In this document: in pieces, positions 55,931 through 64,000 of the stretch
How positions within the stretch are numbered: the first letter of the stretch is position 1
Layout: the number at the start of each line of letters is the position of its first letter
Assembly: GCA_019925795.1 (NCBI GenBank)
Contig: CM034307.1
Location: 14,095,197 to 14,159,196, forward strand
Direction of reading: 5' to 3'
Length of the DNA stretch: 64,000 bases
Source of the DNA: Dendrobium chrysotoxum
Taxonomy: Eukaryota; Streptophyta; Magnoliopsida; Asparagales; Orchidaceae
The notes under the pieces: model-generated
Database searches by the model: none
What the model was told of the DNA's origin: nothing
What the model saw: only the letters and a program-made list of their open reading frames with translations
Made by a program: the position numbers and the translations under genes

Positions 55931-57274
55931 TGATGTAGAACTATATGCGTAGGTGATATTTAATTAGGAAATTATATGCTTTATGAAGAGTAAGAACAAT
56001 TATTCAACTTCTAGCGAATTTAAATGAAAGATTGAAAACAATAAAGAGACGATTAGATTAGCAATTGGTTACACGATAATCGTTAGGAGCACAAAATAAT
56101 CAATTCAAATAAAGTTTCGCATTACATGGAGGTTTTCAAAGAAATTCCTAGATTAACAAATAGACTAGTCACTATTAGGATCCCTCACTCACACTCTTAA
56201 TAATTTGTTAGGCGGAGAAAGCTTGCATAATCCGTGGTCATGTTCTGGATCAGTCATACATGAGTGGACATCAAACTATGGGTTGAGGAACTTCTGGACA
56301 GCAAAGGATTTACGAACAGCGGGACAGCAAGCGACGTTTGCTGAAATTTCTGGACAACAACTTTAATATGTCCAGGAAATCTGGACAGCGACTTTGCGAG
56401 GTTGAAATCCTTCGGAATCGATGTGCGGGGGAAGGGGTTAGAAGGACTAATTCAAAGTAGAGAGGTGGAGATAGTGGGGGCCGATCATAGAGGAGGGAGA
56501 GGGAAAAATAGCTCCAGATTTTTGTGTGTTGATAAAGGAAGGAAGGCAATACAAAATCTGAAATTTAATTTTAGATTTAATGTGTGGAGATGATGGGGAA
56601 GTTTGAATTTGAATTCCCCAAACAAAGAGGGAAAGGAGGAGGGGAGGGGCCGGCCAGGCCTTGGATAGGGGAGGAGAATTGGGGAATTAAGAGACTTGCC
56701 AAAACATGCCTACTTGTTAAGGAAATATGATTTCAATCAAATCGCCAATTAAATTTGAATTGGCATGAATAAGGCAACTTTCCTAATATAACTCAATTCT
56801 TTAAATAGAAAGAGATTTCGGATTTGAATTAGATTAGGATTTAACTCTATAACATTCCAAAATTATTAGACACTAGATTTGGAAATTAGGGTTCCAAAGG
56901 AGGGGTGTGGCTGGCGGCTAGGGGAGGGATTTGGGGTTTTGGGTCGGTGGCTAGGCGGGGAAGAGGATGTTTGGGGGGCCAACGGCTTGAAGGAGGAGGT
57001 GGGTGGTTCTGGGCCGGCGGCTAGGAGGAAGGAGGGGCTTCGGCCTAGGGTTTGGTGGTGTGGGGGTTCGGTCAGGAGAGGGAGATGGGAGGATGGGGCC
57101 GGCGGTTTAAGGAGAAGAGAGGGGAGGAGGGTGGTGGAAGAGGTGGACCACGAGCCCAAACACTTCCTGCAGCTGGTGGGTAATACGTTGCCCTCACCTA
57201 GGGATTTCAAACTCTCACAAGAGCTCTTGAACACACTAAAGCACAAGTGCAGGAAATTTCCTTCATAATAATCA
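55931..57274 (-). repeat. Shared middle LTR of the chromovirus tandem
   Basis: Begins TGATGTAGAAC beside the copy-A primer site and ends ...ATAATAATCA beside the copy-B purine tract, so one LTR is the 5' LTR of A and the 3' LTR of B. About 1.34 kb. Relative to 47286-50841 it lacks about 260 bp near 56235 and has an extra G-rich stretch near 56940-57020. Confidence 0.88.
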
Positions 57275-57283
57275 TCCCTCCAA
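57265..57283. repeat. Target duplication of the RTE LINE, left copy
   Basis: ATAATAATCATCCCTCCAA, identical to 60447-60465. It spans the LTR end (ATCA) and the purine tract (TCCCTCC on this strand), so the LINE landed on the LTR/internal junction of copy B. Confidence 0.93.
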
Positions 57284-57361
57284 CACTGCCGTTGCCAGGT
57301 CCCAAGTCCTGGATGAGAAAAGTGGAGGGTTGCGTTAAGTAGTCAACAGCCAGCGTAAAAC

Positions 57362-58275
57362 TTGTCGAATAATAATGACATGAATCCTTTAAGAAATTGT
57401 GTTAATGCTAGGGCGTCCCCTGGAAGCGACGCGTTGTATGGCCTGAATACAGCGACAAGTGTGCAAGGGCCGCTGCACCGCCGCCCGGGTGCAGTGTTAA
57501 ATAGGCAAGGGTTACCACATCAAGGACGGATGTGGGCAAAGAAGCTAGTCTATGAAACTAAAATTAGGATAGGAACTTGGAATATAGGTTCCCTTACAGG
57601 AAAATTAATGGAATTAATAGATATTATGATTCATAGGAAGATAAATATTCTGTGCATTCAGGAAACTAAATGGATTGGAGAGAAGGCTAAGGAGATTGAT
57701 AGTTTAGGATTTAAACTTTGGTATTCGGGTAGGAGTCGTACTAGAAATGGTGTAGGTGTGATTTTAGATAAGAGTTTGAAGGATAATGTTATAAATATTA
57801 ATAGAATTAGAGATAGAATTATAGCTTTAAAGATTGTTGTTGATGCTAAGATTGTTAACATTATAAGTGCTTATGCTCCTCAAGTGGGTTTGGATATGGA
57901 TTCAAAATTAAAATTTTGGAATGACTTAGAAGAATTAATACAAAAGATACCTCTTGAAGAAAGAGTTTTTATTGGAGGAGATTTAAATGGACATGTTGGT
58001 AGAGAGGTAGATGATTTTAAAAGCATTCATGGTGGCCATGGGTTTGGAACGACAAATGAAGGTGGTAAGTCCATTTAAATTTTTGTTTAGCTTATGATTT
58101 TTTAATTGCTAATACATTATTTAAGAAAAGGAATGAGCATCTCATTACTTATAAAAATGGATATAGTACAACTCAGATTGATTATTTTCTTATAAGGAAA
58201 TTAGATCGTTTAGATTGCAAAGATTGTAAAGTTATTCCGAGTGAAAACTTATGTACCTAACATCGTTTATTAGTT
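57362..58275 (+). pseudogene. RTE endonuclease domain
   Basis: The open part 57362-58078 includes IRIGTWNIGSLTGKLMELI (catalytic Asn), ILCIQETKW (Glu), FKLWYSGRSRTRNGVGVIL, IISAYAPQVG, and VFIGGDLNGHVGREV (Asp/Asn). After a one-base loss in the T/A run at about 58071-58077 the frame continues through YDFLIANTLFKKR and LITYKNGYSTTQIDYFLIR to a TAA at 58258-58260 (CAA to TAA), just before the final catalytic His (HRLLVLDL). The nuclease nicks target DNA to prime reverse transcription. No separate ORF1 is seen, as expected for RTE. Confidence 0.9.
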
Positions 58276-60411
58276 TTGGACTTGAAGATAATGGGGAAGA
58301 AATTAAAAAATAAAGTAAAACGTTTTCCTAGGATTAGATGGGGGCATTTAAAGAATATTAACAAAAATATTTTTGAGAGTAAGATTTTAGATCTTAAGAT
58401 TTTGTCTGTGCATGAGGATGCTAATGTTATGTGGGAAAAAGTGGCTAGTAATATTAAGAATATTGCAAAAGATGTGCTTGGAGTTTCAAAGGGAAAAGCT
58501 CCTAATAGTAAAAATAGTTGGTGGTGGAATCCAAATGTGCAAGAAAAGATTAAAAATAAGAAGATTTGTTATAAAAATTGGTTTAATTGTAAAAATTCTG
58601 ATAATTGGAAATTATATAAAGAGGCACGTAAGGAATCTAAGAAAGCAATATGTGATGCAAAGAGTTTAGCTTTTAGTGATTTATATAATAGATTAGATAC
58701 TAAGGAGGGAGAAAGATATATGTATAAGCTAGCCAAACAAAGAGATAGGAGTAGTAAGGATTTAGTTCAAGTGAAGTGTATTAAGGATGAAGATCAAAAA
58801 GTACTTTTTTTAGAAGATGATATTCAACAAAGGTGGATGAGATATTTTGCTAAACTTTTTAATGAAGAATGTGAAAATAAAATTGACTGTAGTGACCTTA
58901 GCACCTTAAATGAAAATAAAGATTTCTGTTTTTATCGGCGTATTAGTAAAACCGAAGTTAGAGAGGCTTTAAAGAAAATGAAGGATGGAAAAGCTGTTGG
59001 ACCTGATGATATTCCAATAGAGGTGTGGAAATGCTTAGGAGATGAAGGAATTTCTTGGCTTACTAAACTTTTTAATACTGTTTTGAAGACTAAAAAGATG
59101 CCAGATGAGTGGAGAATGAGTGTGTTAATCCCTATTTTTAAGAATAAAGGTGATGCACAAGATTGTGCGAATTATAGAGGAATTAAGTTAATGTGTCATA
59201 CTTTAAAACTATGGGAACGAGTTATGGAGCATAGGTTGCGGCGTGATACTAATGTTTCTCAAAATCAATTTGGATTTATGCCGGGTAGGTCTACTATGCA
59301 AGCCATACATTTATTAGGAGGTTTGATGGAGAAATATAGAGAGAATAAGGAGGATTTACATATGATATTTATTGATTTAGAAAAAGCATATGATAAAGTT
59401 CCAAGAGAAGTGCTATGGAGAGTTCTTGAAAAGAAAGAAGTTAATAACGCTTATATTCAAATCATTAAAGATATGTATGCAGGAGCTATTACTTGTGTTC
59501 AAACACAAGGTGGTTTGACCAAGTATTTTCCTATTTCGGTTGGATTACACCAAGGATCAGCCTTAAGCCCATATCTTTTTGCTTTAGTCATCGATGTTCT
59601 CACTAGACATTTACAAGAGGATGTACCTTGGTGTATGCTTTTTGCTGATGATATTCTTCTTGTTGATAAGACTAGAGAGGGAGTTGAAGGTAAACTAGAA
59701 TTGTGGAGGTCAACCTTAGAGTCTAAAGGTTTTCGCTTGAGTAGATCTAAAACGGAATATATGGAGTGTAATTTTAGTAATAATAGACCTAGTGAGGGCA
59801 TTGTGACTTTGGCCGATCAAGTCATTAATAAGAGTACACGTTTTAGATATCTTGGATCTATTGTTCAGAGTGATGGTGATATAGATGGGGATATTATCAG
59901 CAGAATCCAAGTTGGATGGTTGAAGTGGAGGAATGCATCGGGCTTATTGTGTGATAGAAAAGTACCCCTCAAACTTAAGGGAAAATTCTATAAGATGGTG
60001 GTGAGACCTGCAATGCTTTATGGTGCTGAATGTTGGCCATTAAAAGAGAAGCATAATTCTAAGTTAAGTGTTGCAGAGATGAGGATGCTCAGGTGGATGA
60101 GTGGCTTTACCCTTAGAGATAGGATACGAAATGAGCATATTCGTGAAAAGGTTGGAGTAGCTCCAGTGGAAGATAAGATTAGAGAGAGTCGCCTTAGATG
60201 GTTTGGTCACGTAAAACGGCGGCCTCCCGATGACCCGGTTAGGAAAGTAGAGGTCTTAGATTTGACTTATGTTAAGAAAGGTAGAGGTAGACCTAAAAAG
60301 ACTTGGTTAGAAAATATTAGAAATGATCTTTCTTTATTAGATTTAAACGAGAATTTGACTTTTAATAGGACACAATGGAGAAAAAGGATTCATGTAGCCG
60401 ACCCTACGTAG
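58276..60411 (+). CDS. RTE reverse transcriptase, open 711 codons
   Basis: An uninterrupted frame in phase with the endonuclease end. Blocks in order: KSKKAICDAK-type linker, AVGPDDIPIEVWKCLG (about residue 245), FNKGD-like IFKNKGDAQDCANYRGIKL, QFGFMPGRSTMQAI, MIFIDLEKAYDKVPREVLW (catalytic Asp), VGLHQGSALSPYLFALVIDV, CMLFADDILLVD (catalytic Asp pair), then the C-terminal GYLK/‘FRYLGSIVQSDG’ block, AMLYGAECWPLK, RLRWFGHVKRRPPDDPVRKV and RGRPKKTWLENIRND. Stops with TAG at 60409-60411. The RT copies LINE RNA at the nick. The ATG at 58276 is the first in this frame after the stop at 58258; the ancestral protein is a single EN-RT chain, so this is an RT-only remnant of it. Confidence 0.9.
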   Translation: MDLKIMGKKLKNKVKRFPRIRWGHLKNINKNIFESKILDLKILSVHEDANVMWEKVASNIKNIAKDVLGVSKGKAPNSKNSWWWNPNVQEKIKNKKICYKNWFNCKNSDNWKLYKEARKESKKAICDAKSLAFSDLYNRLDTKEGERYMYKLAKQRDRSSKDLVQVKCIKDEDQKVLFLEDDIQQRWMRYFAKLFNEECENKIDCSDLSTLNENKDFCFYRRISKTEVREALKKMKDGKAVGPDDIPIEVWKCLGDEGISWLTKLFNTVLKTKKMPDEWRMSVLIPIFKNKGDAQDCANYRGIKLMCHTLKLWERVMEHRLRRDTNVSQNQFGFMPGRSTMQAIHLLGGLMEKYRENKEDLHMIFIDLEKAYDKVPREVLWRVLEKKEVNNAYIQIIKDMYAGAITCVQTQGGLTKYFPISVGLHQGSALSPYLFALVIDVLTRHLQEDVPWCMLFADDILLVDKTREGVEGKLELWRSTLESKGFRLSRSKTEYMECNFSNNRPSEGIVTLADQVINKSTRFRYLGSIVQSDGDIDGDIISRIQVGWLKWRNASGLLCDRKVPLKLKGKFYKMVVRPAMLYGAECWPLKEKHNSKLSVAEMRMLRWMSGFTLRDRIRNEHIREKVGVAPVEDKIRESRLRWFGHVKRRPPDDPVRKVEVLDLTYVKKGRGRPKKTWLENIRNDLSLLDLNENLTFNRTQWRKRIHVADPT

Positions 60412-60446
60412 TGGGATAAAGGCTTGATGTTGTTGTTGTTTGTTGT

Positions 60447-60465
60447 ATAATAATCATCCCTCCAA
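60447..60465. repeat. Target duplication of the RTE LINE, right copy
   Basis: Identical to 57265-57283. Directly followed by AAAAGATGGGGCT, matching 'aaaagaggacggggct' after the LTR of copy A (50851). Confidence 0.93.
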
Positions 60466-60691
60466 AAAAGATGGGGCTATAAATCGGCAAATACAATAGA
60501 AAATTCAAACGACGAAAGTGCCCCATGGGGTCACATGAATCTACTCCCTCAGGTTAGGGTAAACTTGAAAAAGATACAATAATAAATCAAATACAAATAA
60601 TATCTTAAAAATAAAGCGGTGTAATCGTGGTCGTAGATCTCTGGCCTCTTCTTTGGTAAACTCTCCACTGTCGGATGTCCTCATCATTCTC

Positions 60692-62216
60692 TTAGGGTGG
60701 AAAAGAGCTCGACTCCGTCGAGTACGCATCCTGGGTGCTCTCATAAATTTCTAGTGCATCTAGATCAATCTGCTGAAGCTCTTCACGCTCTAGCCAAGTG
60801 TCCTCTGACTCTGGCTTACCTCTCCACCTTATCAAATACCTTCTTTCTCCACCCTCTTTTATGGAAATGATGTCATCACTTAGAATCATGTCAACTGTCT
60901 CCGCAATAGGTGCTTTGGGAATATTTGGGAGTGGAGGAAGATTTGGGTTCTCAGAAGATGGGATCACACAAGGCTCAGTTTGTAGTGGATTAGGTAGGTT
61001 AAACTCTGAACCCTCATAGGCAACTAAATCTTCAATGTTAAAAGATAGATTAATATCGAAATCTGCAGACAGATCCACCACATAGGCATTGTCATTGATT
61101 TTCTTGATTATTTTGAGTGGTCCTGCACTTTTAGCATGTAATTTCTTAACGGCCTCTTTCGAAAACCATTCTAGATGAATCTGGACCATGACTGAATCAC
61201 CAACTTCGAATGTTTTGAATCTTTGTTTAAGATCAGCATGAAGTTTATAATTCATATTACTATATTCAATTTTGCGTTCAATTTCTTTACGCAATTCATG
61301 CAGATGCGATGCAAATGAAGATGCAGACTCAAAAATTCTATACTTAGTACACATGGGTATGAGATCTAAAGGATGTATAAGTTTGTACCCATATACAATT
61401 TCAACAGGAATCAAACCAGTGGTGTGATTCACAGAATTATTATAAATAAATTCAGCTGTGGGGAGCTTAGAATCCCAGTCTTTAACGTGCTCACCCACTA
61501 AGGACCTCAACAAGTTTCCTAGACTCATATTGACTACTTCAGTTTGGCCATCCATATGAGGATGAAAAACTGTGGAGAATTGTAATTTGGTGCCTATTTT
61601 CATCGAAATAGTCTTCCAGAAGTAACTCGTGAATTTGACATCTAGATACGATGGTTTTGGGTAACCCATGTAATCTGACGATCTCATTAAAGTATAGCTT
61701 GGCAAGAAGGCAGGCATCAGATGTTTTAGAACATGGTAGGAAATATGCCATCTTGGAGAAGCGTCAACTACGACACATGACATCATTCTTACGAAAAGTC
61801 TTAGGCAAACCAAGAACGAAGTCCATATTGACGACTTGCCACGGACAGCTGGGAACTGGTAAAGAAGTGTAGAGACCCGTGTTCTACTTTCTTTGTTTGG
61901 CCAGTTGACAAGTGTGGCACCTACTGACCATTTTACCCACATCTTTCTTTAGGCTAGGCCAAAAGAAACGGTACTCTACAGCCTCAATAGTTTTATCACG
62001 ACCGAAGTGTCCAGCGAGGCCTCCGGCGTGAAGTTCCCAAATGAGAAATTCCCTAAGGGAAGTACTTGGAATGCAAAGCTTCTGTGCTTTGAATAGGTAC
62101 CCATCTTCAAGGAGAAAATCATCCACTAGGCGCGTGCTGCCTGTAGAAAAAAGGGAGTAAATCTTCTTGAAGTCGGGGCATTCCATGTAGTCCTCTTTTG
62201 ACTTGTTTAAACCCAA
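60692..62216 (-). pseudogene. Integrase with C-terminal chromodomain, copy B
   Basis: The zinc-binding part GHFGRDKTIEAVEYRFFWPS and CHTCQLAKQRK lie in 61884-62216. MDFVLGLPKTF- and DRFSKMAYF-type text is in a second frame at 61700-61850, with small deletions around 61640 and 61770. The frame 60692-61640 then holds DVKFTSYFWKTISMKIGTKL, HPHMDGQTEVVN (Glu region), AGPLKIIKKINDNAYVVDLS and the chromodomain RRYLIRWRGKPESEDTWLER, ending in TGA/TAG near 60692. The chromodomain is complete here, including the Trp that copy A lost. Confidence 0.88.
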
Positions 62217-63415
62217 GAATTTCTGCCCTCATTTCAGTGGTAGTCTTCATGCGACAACTTTATTCTCAACTCCCGCATTGTGCCTAAGGGTATAAGTGTA
62301 CTCCTGTAAGAACTCTACCCATCGGCCATAGCGTACATTCAACTTTTTCTGAGAATTGATATAACGAAAAGCCACGTAATCTGAAAAGATAACAAACTCC
62401 TACAGGAGCAAATAGTGTCGTCAGTTTCGTAGGGATTGAATCACAGCGTAGAACTCTTTGTCATACGTGGAATAGCACTGTCGGATGTCATTCAGTTTCT
62501 CACTGAAGTAGGCAACAGGGTGACCTTCCTGGGACAGACAGCACTCCAATTCATATCCCCGAAGCATCGTAGGTACCTTCGAAGACCTTGGAGAAGTCAG
62601 GAAGTCTCATCACCGGGCTTCCACCATTCTTTTCTTTATCTCCTCAAAGGCTCTGGTGGCAGACGGAGTCCAGTGAAAGCCCCCTTTCTTTAAACAATCA
62701 GTGATAAGAGAGACAATGGTGCTGAAATTTTTAATTAATCTCCTATAGAAGGTGGCTAAGCCGTGGAAGCTACGAACTTCCTGGATGTTCTGAGGAACGA
62801 ACCATTCAAGTATGGCCCTCACCTTCTCGGGATCTGTAGAGACCCCTTGGACTGACACAATAAAGCCCATAAAGACTACGCGGTCAACAAGGAATGTGCA
62901 CTTCTTAGGATTAGTATAAAGTTGCTCCTTCCTTCAGACCTCACAGACTTGCCTCAAGTGGTTTAAGTGCTGGCTAACAAATAGGCTATAGATAAGAATG
63001 TCGTCGAAGTAGACAACGACAAACTTACCCATGAAAGGCCGTAGCACTTGAGTCATGATTCTCATGTAAGTACTCGGGGCATTACTCAACCCGAAAGGCA
63101 TGACCATCCACTCGTACAAACCATCCTTTATCTTAAAGGCAGTCTTCCACTCATCACCGGGTCGGATCCAGATTTGGTGGTATCCACTCTTAAGGTCAAT
63201 TTTGGAGAAAAGGGTGTCTCTTATCATCATGTTAAGCATACCGTCTAACCTCGGGATAGAAAAACGATATTTAACAGTGATTTTGTTGATGTCATGGCTA
63301 TCAACGCACATTCTCCAAGTACCATCCTTCTTCGGTGTAAGAAGGGCGAGTACAACACAAGGACTAAGGCTTTCTTTTATGTATCCCCGCTGCAGTAACT
63401 CATCCATCTGCTTCT
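62217..63415 (-). pseudogene. Reverse transcriptase and RNase H, copy B
   Basis: RT 62934-63407 in one frame: MDELLQRGYIKESLSPCVVL, ITVKYRFSIPRLDGMLNMMI, LKSGYHQIWIRPGDEWKTAF, MVMPFGLSNAPSTYMRIMTQ, FVVVYFDDILIYS (catalytic). Thumb in 62610-62870: TDPEKVRAILEWFVPQNIQE, SFHGLATFYRRLIKNF. RNase H text at 62280-62600 is broken by shifts; part of its end seems missing at about 62255, where copy A has 'gcatcggc' and neighbouring bases. Confidence 0.86.
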
Positions 63416-64000
63416 TCAGTTCGGCATGTTCTGTGGATAGTTTGGCAGGTTGGGAAGAGAGGCTTCTGGGACAAGATCAATAGCATGCTGGATGTCTCTT
63501 AGTGGAGGTAATTGATGAGGGAGATCATCAGGGAAGACATCAGCAAAATCACTCAGTATGGGTTGGACCTCCTGAGGAATAGGCTCATCAGACTCAGAGG
63601 AAGTCTCACGACCAACCAAGGCATACAAGGATGCGCCTTGTGCAATTTCAGAATCCAGGACATTGGCTGTCATAAGGTTCAGACCCTTCTTGGGCTTAAC
63701 TAAATTGGGTTTGGGGTCATCTCTAACCCTTGGCTGCGTAAGTGGAAGCTTGATCTTTTTGCCCGCATATTCAAACACGCAGGTGTTTGAACGTCTGTAG
63801 ATGTGGACATCATTATCAAAGAGCCAAGGACGCCCTAGGATGATTTGTCCAATCTATTACCAGAACATCACACCACACATTCTCCTTATAGTCAGCGAAG
63901 AATATGGGTATGAGGCTTCGTTCCTTCACCTCTAAGGCAGTAAAGTTGACCCAAGCTACCTTGTAGGGGTCAGGGTAAGGAACAACAGACAAGCTAAGTC
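63416..64000 (-). pseudogene. Protease region, copy B, cut by window end
   Basis: 63416-63778 is open and matches copy A 53801-54200 (KKGLNLMTANVLDSEIAQGA; VQPILSDFADVFPDDLPHQL). The protease end block follows near 63790-63850 with a two-base loss. The catalytic D-S-G part lies beyond 64000. Confidence 0.8.

Larger units (their letters stand above)
57284..60446 (+). mobile_element. Nearly intact RTE-type LINE with 19-bp target duplication
   Basis: Starts at about 57284 (cactgccgttgccaggtccc), encodes endonuclease then RT without RNase H, and ends with the short TTG-repeat tail (gatgttgttgttgtttgttgt) characteristic of plant RTE. Only one frameshift (near 58073) and one stop (58258-58260) separate it from an open frame. 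It is the youngest-looking insertion in the window. Confidence 0.94.
60466..64000 (-). mobile_element. Chromovirus copy B, internal region, cut by window end
   Basis: Minus strand, same gene order and close sequence match to copy A from 50849 to about 54450. It is followed by more of the element beyond the window (the protease/gag side). It shares the LTR at 55931-57274 as its 3' LTR. Confidence 0.88.

Overview
This is nuclear DNA of a seed plant, most likely an angiosperm. It carries plant-type retrotransposon families (SIRE-like Ty1/copia; Tekay-like, Tat-like, Athila-like and another chromoviral Ty3/gypsy; plant L1 with an RNase H tail; plant RTE LINEs). The few host exons have GT-AG introns and conserved plant-type proteins. 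Nearly everything else is repeats, nested several layers deep and mostly broken by stops, frameshifts and deletions. Families were assigned from motifs remembered for each clade; no database was searched.

Layout. 1-6888: a minus-strand SIRE-like copia element, missing its 3' LTR at the window edge. It sits inside a decayed RTE LINE (6889-9592). That LINE appears to lie in an intron of a host gene whose last three exons (9705-10887, plus strand) encode the end of a PhoD-like phosphatase with a C-terminal membrane helix. 11889-18353: a full-length minus-strand L1 with a 17-bp target duplication. 19325-20957: a solo SIRE-like LTR. 22437-22518: a CT/AT microsatellite. 23287-23880: an Athila-like gag relic.

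24515-42131: an old minus-strand Tekay-like chromovirus. Its 5' LTR is split by a plus-strand Tat-like element (29821-39215, with an antisense ORF) and by another solo SIRE-like LTR (40159-42095). 42132-47285: mostly AT-rich DNA with a small hairpin MITE, the last exon of a second host gene (44800-44990, minus) and a degenerate inverted-repeat element.

47286-64000: a tandem chromovirus array on the minus strand, LTR / internal A / LTR / internal B, in which the middle LTR is shared. The outer LTR carries a 5'-truncated L1 (48751-50755). A nearly intact RTE LINE (57284-60446, 19-bp target duplication) sits at the LTR/polypurine boundary of internal B.

The most unusual signal is in the SIRE-like LTRs. 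A 15-bp palindrome, ATCGTAC-A-GTACGAT, and its variants are packed at least 14 deep just upstream of a conserved TATA box, and the arrays recur in all three LTRs at different stages of decay. This looks like an element-specific U3 control region built from GTAC cores.
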